64,000 nucleotides of DNA from Selenomonadales bacterium (GCA_029975165.1 JARKPR010000047.1:62001-126000); one strand, 5' to 3'; positions 15,142 to 24,433 are shown, numbered from the stretch's first letter. The notes: generated from the sequence alone by a model not told the origin. Translations and numbers: made by a program.

Positions 15142-16845
15142 TCAGAATTCGTTGCGCGGGTCGCCGGCGCCGTACATCGTCCCGTTCGCCTGGTCGACCA
15201 TGATGGCGTTGACGTCGCCCATGCTCCCCCTGACGACCACCGTGTAGCCCATGGCCGCCAGCCTGTCGGCCGCGTCCTTCACCAGCCCGTTCTTCTCGAT
15301 CCGTAGCTCGTCCGGCAGCCACTGCATATGCACCCGCGGGGCGTCCACCGCCTCGCGGATGTTCATCCCGTGGTCGATCACGTTCACGATAACCTGCAGC
15401 ACGGTGGTGATGATCCGCGCCCCGCCCGGGCTGCCGACCACCATGAATAGCTTGCCGTCCTTGAGGACGAGCGTCGGCGACATCGAGCTCAGCGGCCGCT
15501 TGTACGGCCCGACGGCGTTGGCGTCGCCGCCCACCAGTCCGTAGATGTTCGGCACACCCGGCTTGACCGAGAAATCGTCCATCTCGTTGTTCAGCAGGAA
15601 GCCGGCCCCGTTCACCGCCGCCCCGCAGCCGTAGTAGTCGTTAATTGTGTACGTTATCGCCACCGCGTTGCCCCATCTGTCCACAATCGAATAATGGGTC
15701 GTGTTCGTCCCCTCGTGCAGCGCCGGCGCTCCCGGGCGCACCTCGCTGCTCGGCGTCGCCTTGTCCGGGTCGATCCTGGCGCGGATGGCGGCCGCATAAT
15801 CCTTGGACGTCAGGCCCTTAACCGGCACCGACACGAAATCCGGGTCCCCCATGAACTCGGACCGGTCGGCGTAGGCGTAGCGCATCGCCTCGGCCAGTAC
15901 GTGCACGGCCTGCGAGGAACCGAAGCCCATCGCCTTCAGGTCGTAGCCCTCCAGCACGTTGAGGATCTGGACGATGTGCGTGCCGCCCGAACTCGGCGGC
16001 CCCATCGATACGATGTCGTAGCCGCGGTAGGTCCCCTTGACCGGCGCCCGCCAGGCCGGCTTGTAATTCGCCAGGTCGGCCATGGTGATTATGCCGCCGT
16101 TGGCTGCCATGTCCTTGGCGATCAGCGCGGCGATCGCGCCCTTATAGAAGGCGTCCGGCCCCTCGCCGGCAATGAGGCGCAGCGTCTTCGCCAGGTCCTT
16201 CTGCACCAGCACCTCGCCCTCCTTATAGGTCGAGCCGTCGGCCTTGAGGAAATACTTCTTCGACGACGCGAACTTGCCCAGGCGCGGCGCGTACTCCCTG
16301 AAGGTCTCCGCCTGCCGGGCCGTCACGGTGAAGCCGTCCTCGGCGTACCTGATGGCCGGCCGCATCAGCTCCGCCAGGCTCTTCGTGCCGTACTTGTCCA
16401 GCAGCGCGCTCAAGCCGGCCACCGTTCCGGGGACGCCGGCCGCCAGGTACCCCTCCACGCTCGCCTGGGGGATGACGTTGCCGGCCTTGTCGAGGTACAT
16501 ATCCCGCGTCGCCTTGCCGGGAGCGATCTCGCGGAAATCGAGCGTCGCGTCCTCGCCGGCCGCCGTGCGGATAACGGCGAACCCGCCGCCGCCCAAGTTG
16601 CCGGCCACCGGATGGACGACCGCCAGCGCGTAGCCCACGGCCACCGCCGCGTCGAAGGCGTTGCCCCCGTCCTTCAGCACCGCCATCCCGACCTCGCTCG
16701 CGAGCTTCTGCGTGGTCATGACCATGCCCGCGCTGCTCTTGTCGGGCCGGGCCGACGCCGCCTGCGCCGCCGTGAAGGGAGCCGCCAGGGAAACCAGCAG
16801 GGCGAATACGCAGATAACGGCTATCGATTTAGGCATGAAACGCAT
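15142..16845 (-). CDS. ggt: Gamma-glutamyltransferase proenzyme
   Basis: A 567-residue secreted N-terminal nucleophile hydrolase. A signal peptide (about 1-29, ending AAQAA) is followed by the large subunit with GMVMTTQKLASEVG and NAFDAAVAVGYAL. The self-processing site is T382 in GTNTTHYSIVD, after which the small subunit begins; its NEMDDFS and GGARIITTVLQV blocks are present. It cleaves the gamma-glutamyl bond of glutathione and transfers the glutamyl group or hydrolyses it in the periplasm. The ATG at 16845 lies behind AAAGGGGGTTTGGGTTC. It is a single gene between two terminators. Confidence 0.93.
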   Translation of the reverse strand: MRFMPKSIAVICVFALLVSLAAPFTAAQAASARPDKSSAGMVMTTQKLASEVGMAVLKDGGNAFDAAVAVGYALAVVHPVAGNLGGGGFAVIRTAAGEDATLDFREIAPGKATRDMYLDKAGNVIPQASVEGYLAAGVPGTVAGLSALLDKYGTKSLAELMRPAIRYAEDGFTVTARQAETFREYAPRLGKFASSKKYFLKADGSTYKEGEVLVQKDLAKTLRLIAGEGPDAFYKGAIAALIAKDMAANGGIITMADLANYKPAWRAPVKGTYRGYDIVSMGPPSSGGTHIVQILNVLEGYDLKAMGFGSSQAVHVLAEAMRYAYADRSEFMGDPDFVSVPVKGLTSKDYAAAIRARIDPDKATPSSEVRPGAPALHEGTNTTHYSIVDRWGNAVAITYTINDYYGCGAAVNGAGFLLNNEMDDFSVKPGVPNIYGLVGGDANAVGPYKRPLSSMSPTLVLKDGKLFMVVGSPGGARIITTVLQVIVNVIDHGMNIREAVDAPRVHMQWLPDELRIEKNGLVKDAADRLAAMGYTVVVRGSMGDVNAIMVDQANGTMYGAGDPRNEF

Positions 16846-16934
16846 GAACCCAAACCCCCTTTCATTTCCATTTTATGGATGTATGGTTTAATTCGCCGTT
16901 GTCTTGTTTAATCCTCTTTGCATCGCAGGCAGCA

Positions 16935-16962
16935 AAAAATCCGCGACCATTTTACATCGCGG
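16935..16962 (-). terminator. Terminator after the possible lipoprotein gene
   Basis: On the minus strand CCCGCGATG...GTCGCGG forms a stem with a loop of about 10 bases, followed by ATTTTTTGC. It follows the stop codon at 17021 and lies upstream of ggt. Confidence 0.75.
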
Positions 16963-17020
16963 GTTTTCTTAAACCGACGGCAGCCTTGGGTTGCCGGCGT
17001 CATCCTATGCCGACCACGCA

Positions 17021-17770
17021 CTATTTCTTATAATCGGTTATTTTCCTGAACTGCTCCATCGCCCGCTTGAAGATGCGCTCCGTCATTTCCAGCGGCACCT
17101 TCCCGTTGCCGTCGCGCACATCCACCAGGATCCAGATTTTTTGCCGCTCGCTGCCGGCGACAAGTGAGAACTCCGCCCCCGCATGGCCGATACTGTCATA
17201 ATGAGCCGGTGTCATTCCCGTATTCTGGACCGGCGTCTGAATCGTCTGGGTAACATATGTCACCCCGCCGCCGGGAAGGAACACCGGCGTCTGGATGTAG
17301 CTCGTCTGGTAAGTCGTATAATAATATACACTCGCCGGCACAAAAACCTGCGTCGTCCCCAGGGCCTTTATGCTGACGGTGAGGGTGCCGTCCGCCGCCA
17401 ACGGCGTATACTCCTTGATAGCCTCGTTATACTTGGCGTTATCCTCAAGCGCCAGCAGCCGCATGTCCTTGCCGACGATTTTGCCGATCCTATTTTCGAG
17501 CTCATCGTTGGCGATGAGAACAACGCGCTGGTTTTCGGCTTTGATTACCTGCTTTTCGAACATCTCTTCCAGCTTTTTCTGCTCGACCTCGCTCAGCACG
17601 ACATCGCTGTTCACCGTGAGCTGAACGACGAGCGTCCTGATATTTTTAAAATCGAACGCTTTCTCCTGCCATTCCTCTTTCCTTTCTTCCGCCCAGCAGC
17701 TTGCGAAAACTAACAGCGACAGGCAAACCGCCCAAAATGCGCTCTTGCGGAACGAACTCACCCTCCCCAT
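17021..17770 (-). CDS. Exported protein of unknown function (possible lipoprotein, DUF4136-like)
   Basis: About 249 residues from the ATG at 17770, chosen for GAAGGGGAAGTGGCG upstream; earlier in-frame ATGs exist. A hydrophobic signal (AVCLSLLVFASC) ends in a cysteine with an imperfect lipobox (VFAS-C). The mature part has IRTLVVQLTVNSDVVLSEVE, IANDELENRIGK, a tyrosine/threonine-rich segment (VYYYTTYQTSYIQTPV) and a beta-rich C-terminus with IWILVDVRDGNGKVPLE. The layout recalls DUF4136-type outer-membrane-associated lipoproteins, but I cannot prove this by eye. It is monocistronic with its own terminator. Confidence 0.7.
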   Translation of the reverse strand: MGRVSSFRKSAFWAVCLSLLVFASCWAEERKEEWQEKAFDFKNIRTLVVQLTVNSDVVLSEVEQKKLEEMFEKQVIKAENQRVVLIANDELENRIGKIVGKDMRLLALEDNAKYNEAIKEYTPLAADGTLTVSIKALGTTQVFVPASVYYYTTYQTSYIQTPVFLPGGGVTYVTQTIQTPVQNTGMTPAHYDSIGHAGAEFSLVAGSERQKIWILVDVRDGNGKVPLEMTERIFKRAMEQFRKITDYKK

Positions 17771-17868
17771 CGCCACTTCCCCTTCATTTCTCATTTTCCG
17801 ATGCAAATACTAAGTTCTCGCCGTCTTTAATAATACCTTGCGAAATTTCGCCATCTGTAAAATATAAA

Positions 17869-17889
17869 ACCCGCGCCTGCGGCACGGGT
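17869..17889 (-). terminator. Terminator of the racemase-family gene
   Basis: A 9-bp stem with one mismatch (ACCCGCGCC against GGCACGGGT) and a TGC loop, followed on the minus strand by TTTTATATTTTA. It lies 38 bases past the stop at 17927. Confidence 0.75.
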
Positions 17890-17926
17890 CTCACAATGTC
17901 CGCCTCACTGCGGGGCCGGCAACCGG

Positions 17927-18652
17927 CTACATGAAGCCGCGGAACTCCTCGCGCACCGAAGTGGAATACGCGTATTTTATCAGCGTCACGACGTCGAAGA
18001 CAGGCAGCCCGACTGCAAGCTGTACATTCCGCGAATACGGAGCCATATTGGTGCATTCCAGGACAAGCGCGCCGATGTCCGGGTGTTCGCTCACCAGCTT
18101 CGCGGCCGCGCGAACCACTTCCCCGTTGACCTGCTCCGCATCAAGAAAAGGCTTGCCCTCGAGGAAGGTTTCCGTAAAAGCCGGCGCGCCCTCCATCCCC
18201 GCTATCACCACGGGGATATGCTGGATGCCGGCCCCTGCCAAATGCCTGTCCGTCAGCGACTGGGCCCGCGCGGTCATGATGCCGACGACCCTGTTTTTAT
18301 TCAAGGCCGCATGAGCGGTGTATACCTGCAGCAAGCTTGAGCTGTACACGGGGATATCGACCGCGTCGGCCAGCTCCCGCTGAAAAACGGCGAGAAAACC
18401 GCAGCTTGTCGCAATCGCCTTCACGCCGTCCCGTTCCAGTCTTCTCGCGGCGGCGATGAACGGTTGCAGCAATGTTGGGTCGACCTCTTTCACCACCCGC
18501 TGCGGCGAGGCCCCCTCGACCGTCAGATAGCGGACCGGGAAAGGAAAGGTGCTGGCGTTACCGACATCGCCGGGAATTCGCGGGAAAACCGTATCAAGCA
18601 TGATGATCCCGACCGCCTCGCCGTAGTTCGTTCGCCCGCCGTTAACCTTCAT
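17927..18652 (-). CDS. Aspartate/glutamate racemase family protein
   Basis: A 241-residue cofactor-independent racemase-fold protein. The two cysteines that act as acid and base are both present: TSCGF in the first domain and LECTNM in the second. GIMTARAQSLTDRHL in the middle matches the Asp/Glu/hydantoin racemase superfamily. The N-terminus (GRTNYGEAVGIIMLDTVFPRIPGD) resembles the branch often annotated simply as aspartate/glutamate racemase family, whose substrates are mostly unknown. It is transcribed alone, upstream of its own terminator. Hydantoin or maleate-type substrates are also possible. Confidence 0.85.
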   Translation of the reverse strand: MKVNGGRTNYGEAVGIIMLDTVFPRIPGDVGNASTFPFPVRYLTVEGASPQRVVKEVDPTLLQPFIAAARRLERDGVKAIATSCGFLAVFQRELADAVDIPVYSSSLLQVYTAHAALNKNRVVGIMTARAQSLTDRHLAGAGIQHIPVVIAGMEGAPAFTETFLEGKPFLDAEQVNGEVVRAAAKLVSEHPDIGALVLECTNMAPYSRNVQLAVGLPVFDVVTLIKYAYSTSVREEFRGFM

Positions 18653-18703
18653 CAGCCTTCCCTCCAGCCCTGTTCGGCCAAGGCCGTCCTGCGCCCGCGG
18701 AAC

Positions 18704-18769
18704 CTAAATGCAGAGGAAGGCCCTGCCGATGATAAGGAAGTATATGCACATAACCACGGAATAGACCAT
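18704..18769 (-). CDS. Possible 21-residue membrane peptide
   Basis: An ATG at 18769 opens a 21-codon frame, MVYSVVMCIYFLIIGRAFLCI, which is almost entirely one hydrophobic helix and ends in TAG 51 bases before the racemase-family gene. Small single-helix peptides like this are common in this kind of genome. No convincing ribosome site is present, so the call is weak; it could be a chance frame in an intergenic region. Confidence 0.25.
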   Translation of the reverse strand: MVYSVVMCIYFLIIGRAFLCI

Positions 18770-18842
18770 CAAGCGGCCGTAATCATCGCCGCAACACCGG
18801 AGATTGCCGGCCTGCACAATCCCGTTCCACCCCGCAAACGAC

Positions 18843-18868
18843 AAAAAGCCGCTAATTCGCGGCTTTTT
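18843..18868. terminator. Terminator after the FadH-type flavoprotein gene
   Basis: AAAAAGCCGC and GCGGCTTTTT form a 10-bp stem with a 6-base loop, giving a T run on either strand. It lies 34 bases past the stop of the gene at 18903. Confidence 0.85.
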
Positions 18869-18902
18869 GTCTCTCCCTGAATTCTACATAATAATTTTAC
18901 GT

Positions 18903-20852
18903 TCAAATATCGAGGGCGGCGTGATACCCCTGGTAGATCGCCGTCGTTATGTTGGCCGCGCGCACACAGTCGCCGATCCGGGCCACGTAGGGCGCGCAGT
19001 CGCGCAGCTCCTCCGCCTCCTGCCGCCGCGCTTTCTGCCCCAGCGCGCAGATCACCGTGGTACCGGGGACGAGGTGCTCTTCCCCGGCGCAGTCGGCGCA
19101 TACCACCCCGTCCGCCGTCACGCGCAGCCCCTTGTAGCCGGTGTGGACGGCGATCTTCTGTTTGGCGATCTCCGCCAGCAGGATGGGGCGGTGGCGCACA
19201 TTGGCGTCCGGCGCCAGTTCTTCCCGCATCTCCACCAGGTGCACGGTCTTGCCCTCCCGCGCCAGGTGGACGGCCGCCTCGCAGCCTGCCAGGCCGCCGC
19301 CGAGGACGACTACGCTCCCGCCCACCTTATCCTTCGCCAGGTAATAGTCGTTGACGACGATCACGTTGTCGCCCGCCAGGCCGGGAATGGGCGGCACGAA
19401 CGGCGCGGAGCCGATGGCGATTATGAGCGCGTCGGCGTTTTCCTGTTCGGCGTACTCCTTTGTGACCGGCGTGTCCAGGCGGATATCCACGCCGGCGTCG
19501 GCCGCCAGCTTGGCCAGCGTCTCGCCCAGCTCGTACATCTCGTACTTGAACGGGATGGCCTGTTCGCCGTGGAGGATGCCGCCGAGCCGGCCGGTCTTCT
19601 CGCACAGGATGACCCTGTGGCCGCGCCTGGCGGCGGTGACGGCCGCCTCCAGGCCGCCCGGCCCGCCGCCGGCCACCAGCACCTTGCGCGGCCGCGGCGC
19701 AAGGGCAATCTCCGTCCCGTCAAGCTCGCGACCGATGAGCGGGTTGACGGCGCAGCGCCGCGTCGCCGTGACGGCCCGCTCCGCCATGCAGACGAAGCAG
19801 CGCAGGCATTTCACGATGTCGGCGTCGCGGCCGGTCATCACCTTCCAGGGCAGCTCGTGGTCGGCCAGCAGCGCCCTGGCCATCTCGACCACATCCGCCT
19901 GGCCGCCGGCGATGATCTCCTCCATCATCGCCGGGTCGTTCAGTCCGCCCAGCGTCGCCACCGGCACGCTGACATGCTTCTTGATTTCCGCCGCCAGGTA
20001 CACGTTGCGGCCGTGGGCTTCGAACATCGAAGGATGGGTAACGCTGAAGCCCCGCTGGTACGTCCCCGCCGAAATGTGGAGCAGGTCGACCCGCGACTCC
20101 AGCAGCTTGGCGATCGCTACGCCCTCCGCCAGGTCGTACCCGCCGTCGAACAGCTCCGACCCGCTCATGCGGAACTCGATCGGGAAGCCGGGACCGACGG
20201 CCTTGCGGACGCTGTCGAGCACCTCCTGCGCGAACCGCGCCCTGTTCGCCAGCGGCCCGCCGTACTCGTCCGTCCGGTGGTTGAAGTACGGGGACAGGAA
20301 CTGGTTTATCAGCCAGCCGTGGCCGCCGTGGACCATGACCATCTCGAAGCCCGCCCGTTTCGCCAGGCCGGCGACGGTGCCGTACGCCGACGCGATGTCG
20401 GCGATCATCGCCTTGGTGAGTTCCCCGACCTCCAGGCCGTCCGGGCGGATGCCGGCGCTCGGCCCCCACTGGGCGAGGCCCTTTTTCTTGTCCTTGTCCG
20501 TCAGGTACGTGCCGGCGTACTGCCCGGAATGGGACAGTTCCAGGCTGGCGATCGCCCCGTGGCGGCGGATGGCGTCGGCCGTGTAGGTGAAGCTCGCCAG
20601 CGAGCCCGGCGTGTGCAGGTCGAGGTGGAAGGCGTGGGAGCCGTCCGTCTCCGGGTGGACCATGCATTCGCTGACCGTCACTGCCGCGGCGCCGCCTTTG
20701 GCCCGCAGCTCGTAAAACGCGGTGGACGCGCGGCCGATCGTACAGTCGGCGGTGATGTCCGTCCCGCCCATCGGCGCGGAAAACATCCGGTGGCGGAACG
20801 TCACGTCGCCGACCTTGATCGGTTTACATAAATTTGGATATTTCCGTTGCAT
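18903..20852 (-). CDS. FAD/FMN/4Fe-4S oxidoreductase of the 2,4-dienoyl-CoA reductase (FadH)/old yellow enzyme family
   Basis: A 649-residue three-domain flavoprotein. The N-terminal TIM barrel (about 1-340) binds FMN and has HSGQYAG, MVHGGHGWLINQFLSPYFNHR and RMSGSELFDGG. A linker cysteine cluster CLRCFVC...RRCAVNP (about 350-370) holds the 4Fe-4S centre. The C-terminal part has two nucleotide-binding motifs, VAGGGPGGLEAA for FAD and VLGGGLAGCEAA for NAD(P)H. Such enzymes pass hydride from NAD(P)H through FAD, Fe-S and FMN to an activated C=C bond (enoate or dienoyl-CoA). It lies 140 bases downstream of the ECF transporter S gene on the same strand; whether it is cotranscribed is uncertain. 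Confidence 0.9.
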   Translation of the reverse strand: MQRKYPNLCKPIKVGDVTFRHRMFSAPMGGTDITADCTIGRASTAFYELRAKGGAAAVTVSECMVHPETDGSHAFHLDLHTPGSLASFTYTADAIRRHGAIASLELSHSGQYAGTYLTDKDKKKGLAQWGPSAGIRPDGLEVGELTKAMIADIASAYGTVAGLAKRAGFEMVMVHGGHGWLINQFLSPYFNHRTDEYGGPLANRARFAQEVLDSVRKAVGPGFPIEFRMSGSELFDGGYDLAEGVAIAKLLESRVDLLHISAGTYQRGFSVTHPSMFEAHGRNVYLAAEIKKHVSVPVATLGGLNDPAMMEEIIAGGQADVVEMARALLADHELPWKVMTGRDADIVKCLRCFVCMAERAVTATRRCAVNPLIGRELDGTEIALAPRPRKVLVAGGGPGGLEAAVTAARRGHRVILCEKTGRLGGILHGEQAIPFKYEMYELGETLAKLAADAGVDIRLDTPVTKEYAEQENADALIIAIGSAPFVPPIPGLAGDNVIVVNDYYLAKDKVGGSVVVLGGGLAGCEAAVHLAREGKTVHLVEMREELAPDANVRHRPILLAEIAKQKIAVHTGYKGLRVTADGVVCADCAGEEHLVPGTTVICALGQKARRQEAEELRDCAPYVARIGDCVRAANITTAIYQGYHAALDI

Positions 20853-20991
20853 GCTATCCTCTCCCCTCCCCCGCCCGTCGCCTACGGCCGGAGTTCACTA
20901 CCGTGCCGCCAGATGCCCATCGCCACGCCCAACGTCTGGCAAAAGCCGCAGTCCATCCCGGCCCTCTTTCCCCACATTATTCCTATAAAGG

Positions 20992-21801
20992 CTATTTCCG
21001 GATGAAGCCGCCGATAACGACGAGCGCCACGCCGGCGCCGGCGAACAGCGTCACCCCGGCGTTACCCGCGTGTCCCTGCAGGAAACCGGCGGCGAACACC
21101 GCCTGCCCGCCCGGGCCGAGGGCGGCGGCCAGCCCGGCCGCCAACCCCCCCACGGTGCCGACGACCATGAGGGCCGCACCTGCCCTCGACGCCGCGGACT
21201 TTTCGAGAATATACTCTTCGCCGACAATATCGGTCCACAGCAGGTCCCATTTCTTGACCCGCGGGTACAGGACCAGCAGCAGCGGGATGCCCAGGATGGC
21301 CGACGGCAGCGAATTGTTCACGCTGATGATCGTGGCCAGCGCGGCGAACGGCACCAGCCTCAGCGCATCGCAGCCCCAGGCGACGATGAGGGCGCAGATC
21401 ATCGCGCTCAGCACCGCGATCACGACGAAATTGACGAGCTTCTTCGTGCTGTTGAGCAGCAGCGGGTCCTCGTCCCCGTCGTCGACCAGTCCCAGCCGGC
21501 CCCACAGCTTGTAGGCGATGTAAGCGGCGTAAAAATTGCCTGCGAAGCCGAAAATACTGCCGGCGCTCAGCGTCCCGAAGAAGTCGCCGATCAGGTTGCC
21601 GATCGCCGCCCCCCAGGCTCCGGCCGGCCCGAACAGCAACCCGAGCACGACCGGCAGCGCGTTGGCCGGGCGGATCTCCGTGAACCCCGGGACAAGCACC
21701 AGCGCCTTGAACGGGATGAGCAGCGCGGCGAAGACCGCGGCGCTCAGCGCGGTCAGCACCACCATCTTCGTGTACTTCCACATGCCGAATACTTCGTTCA
21801 T
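20992..21801 (-). CDS. ECF transporter S component (substrate-binding membrane protein)
   Basis: About 269 residues from the ATG at 21801, which has GGGGGAGGACATT upstream. The first 190 residues form a membrane S-component core with about six helices: LTALSAAVFAALLIPF, then FTEIRPANALPVVLGLLFGPAGAWGAAIGNLIGD. The P-A-N and G-P-x-G-A-x-x-x-x-x-G-N-x-I-G-D pattern recalls QueT-type and related S proteins. A C-terminal extension of two more hydrophobic segments follows. It confers specificity for a vitamin or similar micronutrient in a complex with the T and A proteins encoded upstream. The ligand is not identifiable by eye. Confidence 0.82.
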   Translation of the reverse strand: MNEVFGMWKYTKMVVLTALSAAVFAALLIPFKALVLVPGFTEIRPANALPVVLGLLFGPAGAWGAAIGNLIGDFFGTLSAGSIFGFAGNFYAAYIAYKLWGRLGLVDDGDEDPLLLNSTKKLVNFVVIAVLSAMICALIVAWGCDALRLVPFAALATIISVNNSLPSAILGIPLLLVLYPRVKKWDLLWTDIVGEEYILEKSAASRAGAALMVVGTVGGLAAGLAAALGPGGQAVFAAGFLQGHAGNAGVTLFAGAGVALVVIGGFIRK

Positions 21802-21818
21802 AATGTCCTCCCCTTCCG

Positions 21819-22574
21819 CTACCAGCCGGCCGCCTTGGCCCACGCGCCCGCCAGCAGCGCCGCCGCGGCCGCGGCCAGCACCGCGGCGTCCGCCGCCTTG
21901 AAGGCGACTTCCAGGTAGCTGCTCCGCGCGTCGCTGTACCCGAAGCCTTTCGATTCAAGCGCCATCGCGAACACGGTCGTCCCGCGGAGGACCGACACCA
22001 GCACCGGTATGAGCAGCGGGACGTACTTCCTTATCCGCGCCGCCGGGCCGCCGGAATCGAGGTCCAGCCCCCGCGACCGCTGGGCCTGGACGATGGTGCG
22101 GGTCGTGCCCACGATCGTCGGCACCAGGCGGATGGCGGTCGAGAAGGCGAACGCCGCCCGGTACGGCACCCGCAGCTTCTGCAGCCCCAGCGCGATCTCC
22201 TCGATCTTCGTGGCGCTGAGGAATATCATGCCGGCGACCATCATCACGGTTATCCTCAGCCCGGCCGCCACTCCCTGCGCCACGCCTTCCAGCGTCACCG
22301 GCCCGATGAGCTTCGTCGTCCCCTGGCCCATCACCGCCCATATGACCACCGACAGCAGGCCGATCATCAGCAGGACGGCCCGTATCCGCCGCAGGCTGCC
22401 AAGCACCCTCCCCGTCCAGCCGTAGACGGCGACCGCCACGGCTGTCCCCGCAAGCGCGGTTAGCGAATCGGCCATCAGCGCCAAAGCGAAGGTAGCGACC
22501 ATGACGAACAGCTTAGTGCGCGGGTCGAGGCGGTGCAGATACGTATCTTTCGGCTGGTACAGAAACATCTCCAT
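21819..22574 (-). CDS. ecfT: ECF transporter transmembrane component EcfT
   Basis: A 251-residue integral membrane protein with four to five helices and the two coupling-helix signatures of T components, the first in AQRSRGLDLD and the second in ALESKGFGYSDARS (variants of the A-x-x-x-R-G motif). DPRTKL near the N-terminus is also typical. It links the ATPase subunit to the S component. It starts 3 bases after the ATPase gene and ends 17 bases before the S gene, so all three are one operon. Confidence 0.92.
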   Translation of the reverse strand: MEMFLYQPKDTYLHRLDPRTKLFVMVATFALALMADSLTALAGTAVAVAVYGWTGRVLGSLRRIRAVLLMIGLLSVVIWAVMGQGTTKLIGPVTLEGVAQGVAAGLRITVMMVAGMIFLSATKIEEIALGLQKLRVPYRAAFAFSTAIRLVPTIVGTTRTIVQAQRSRGLDLDSGGPAARIRKYVPLLIPVLVSVLRGTTVFAMALESKGFGYSDARSSYLEVAFKAADAAVLAAAAAALLAGAWAKAAGW

Positions 22575-22577
22575 ATG

Positions 22578-24314
22578 TCATCCGCCCGCCTTCCGCGTGC
22601 AGGCCGCCAGCTCGTCCACCGACAACAGCGTCCGCCCCAGGCGGTTGGCCAGGCTGACGACCGGCGGCACCCGCAAAGAGCTCGCGGCCAGCGCCGCCTC
22701 GTCGCCCAGGACGTCGCGCGTCCGGCCGTACTTCGCCAGCCGGCCGTCCCGCATCACAGCCACCCGGTGCGCGTATTCGGCCACCACCCACATCGTATGC
22801 GTAACCATTATTATCGTATGCCCGGCGTCGTTCAGCCGTTTTATCAGCTCCATCATCCGGCGCTGTTCCTTGTGGTCGAGGCCGGTCGTCGGCTCGTCGA
22901 GGACGATGACTCTCGGCCGCGCGGACAGCACCGAGGCGACGGCCACCCGCTGCCGCTCGCCCTTTGTCAGCGAGAACGGGTCCGCGGCCTCGTAGCCCTC
23001 CAGATCCACCGCCCTCAGCGCCTCCTTCACCGCCCGGTCGGCGTCCGCCGCGGCAAACCCGCGCATTCGCGGGCTGAAAGCGACCTCATCATACACCGTG
23101 TCGGCGAATATCTGGTGGTCGGGATTCTGGAAGACATAGCCTACCTCGCGGCCGATCTCGAAAACGCTGCTGCCGGCGGTGTCCCGGCCGCCCACCGTCA
23201 CCGTCCCGGCCGTCGGCGTCAGCAGGCCGTTGAAATGCTTGACAAGCGTCGTCTTGCCGCAGCCGTTCGCCCCGACCACGGCGAGGAACTCGCCCGCCCG
23301 TATCGCCAGGTCGACGCCCCTCAGCGCCGGCTCCCCCGTCCCGTAGCGGTATTCGAGCCCCCGGACGTCGATTACCGGGTCGCCGTACCGGTCTTCACGG
23401 ACGTCATCCGCCGCCAGCAGCGCCGCGTGCCGCTCCCCGTCGAGCGCAAACCCGCCGGCGCCGAAAGCGGCCACGCCGTCCTCTGGCGTAAGGGGCAACG
23501 CCTCCCCGGCCACCCCCAGCCGGCTGAAGTACTCCGGTACCTGCAGCGGCCTGAGGCCCAGGGACGCGAAAAAGTCCACCGCCCGCAATATGTCGGCCGG
23601 CCTGCCGTCCGCCGCGACGCGGCCCTTGTCCAGGACGACGACGCGGTCGGCCGCCAGCGCTTCCTCTGTCTCGTGCTCGATTATCAGCACGGTCAGCCCC
23701 TTGTCGTGCAGCCGCCCGGCGATGGCGAACACCGCCTGCTTCCCGGCCGGGTCCAGGTCGGTCGTCGGCTCGTCCATGCAAATGATCCGCGGGTTTATCG
23801 CCAGCACCGACCCGATGGCCAGCCGCTGCTTCTCCCCGCCGGACAGCGTGGACGGCTCGCGGTCCTCCAGCCCCGCTAGGCTCACGGTCCGCACCGTAGC
23901 GGCGATGATGCCGTCCATCTCCTCCCGGGCGACGTTGAAGTTCTCCGGCCCGAAGACGATCTCCAGCCTGCTGTTGGTCGAAAATAGCTGGGCCTCGAAA
24001 TCCTGGAACACCAGGCCGATGTCCCTGGCCATCGCGCCTACCCTCTCCTTTGCCGGGTCGCGGCCGCAGATGCCGATGCGTCCGCCGTACTCGCCCTTGA
24101 TGAAGTTGGGGATCAGGCCGTTCAGGCAGGCGGCGAACGTGGACTTGCCGGCGCCGCTCGGCCCCATCACGACGACGAACTGCCCGGCCGCCACGTCGAG
24201 GCTGACGCCGTCCAGCGCCTTCTCCTTCTGGGCCTTGTACCGGAACGCCAGCTCGCGGACGGTGATGGCGGCGGGCGCATCCTGCGGCGCCGGGCCGGTC
24301 TGCCGTGTCGTCAC
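22578..24314 (-). CDS. ecfA: ECF transporter ATPase with two fused nucleotide-binding domains
   Basis: About 578 residues with a GTG start at 24314 behind AGGGAGGAACATGAG. Two complete ABC domains are fused in one chain. The first has Walker A GPSGAGKST, the signature LSGGEKQRLAIGS and Walker B RIICMDEPTTDLD. The second has Walker A GANGCGKTT, a weakened signature LTKGERQRVAVAS and Walker B RVIVLDEPTTGLD. In most ECF systems EcfA1 and EcfA2 are separate; fusion forces a heterodimer. The energising subunit is followed at once by ecfT and the S component, so this is a group I ECF importer with a dedicated ATPase. Confidence 0.92.
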   Translation of the reverse strand: MTTRQTGPAPQDAPAAITVRELAFRYKAQKEKALDGVSLDVAAGQFVVVMGPSGAGKSTFAACLNGLIPNFIKGEYGGRIGICGRDPAKERVGAMARDIGLVFQDFEAQLFSTNSRLEIVFGPENFNVAREEMDGIIAATVRTVSLAGLEDREPSTLSGGEKQRLAIGSVLAINPRIICMDEPTTDLDPAGKQAVFAIAGRLHDKGLTVLIIEHETEEALAADRVVVLDKGRVAADGRPADILRAVDFFASLGLRPLQVPEYFSRLGVAGEALPLTPEDGVAAFGAGGFALDGERHAALLAADDVREDRYGDPVIDVRGLEYRYGTGEPALRGVDLAIRAGEFLAVVGANGCGKTTLVKHFNGLLTPTAGTVTVGGRDTAGSSVFEIGREVGYVFQNPDHQIFADTVYDEVAFSPRMRGFAAADADRAVKEALRAVDLEGYEAADPFSLTKGERQRVAVASVLSARPRVIVLDEPTTGLDHKEQRRMMELIKRLNDAGHTIIMVTHTMWVVAEYAHRVAVMRDGRLAKYGRTRDVLGDEAALAASSLRVPPVVSLANRLGRTLLSVDELAACTRKAGG

Positions 24315-24396
24315 CTCATGTTCCTCCCTGCGGAAAATGCCGTTTCGTACCAAATTCGGCCTCGGCGCGGCAAAATCCTACTTCCCCGCCGGCAGC

Positions 24397-24420
24397 AAAA
24401 AAGCCACGGCGCCGTGGCTT
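24397..24420 (-). terminator. Terminator after the YihY gene
   Basis: AAGCCACGGC/GCCGTGGCTT is a perfect 20-base palindrome followed on the minus strand by TTTTTTGC. It separates the YihY gene from the ECF operon, so the ECF promoter must lie in the roughly 80 bases between this hairpin and the GTG at 24314. Confidence 0.85.
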
Positions 24421-24433
24421 GCGACTTCCCGCT

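Noticed and set aside
24314-24396. Possible riboswitch in the leader of the ECF operon
   Set aside because: Only about 80 bases are available and no conserved block of cobalamin, TPP, FMN or preQ1 riboswitches could be recognised.
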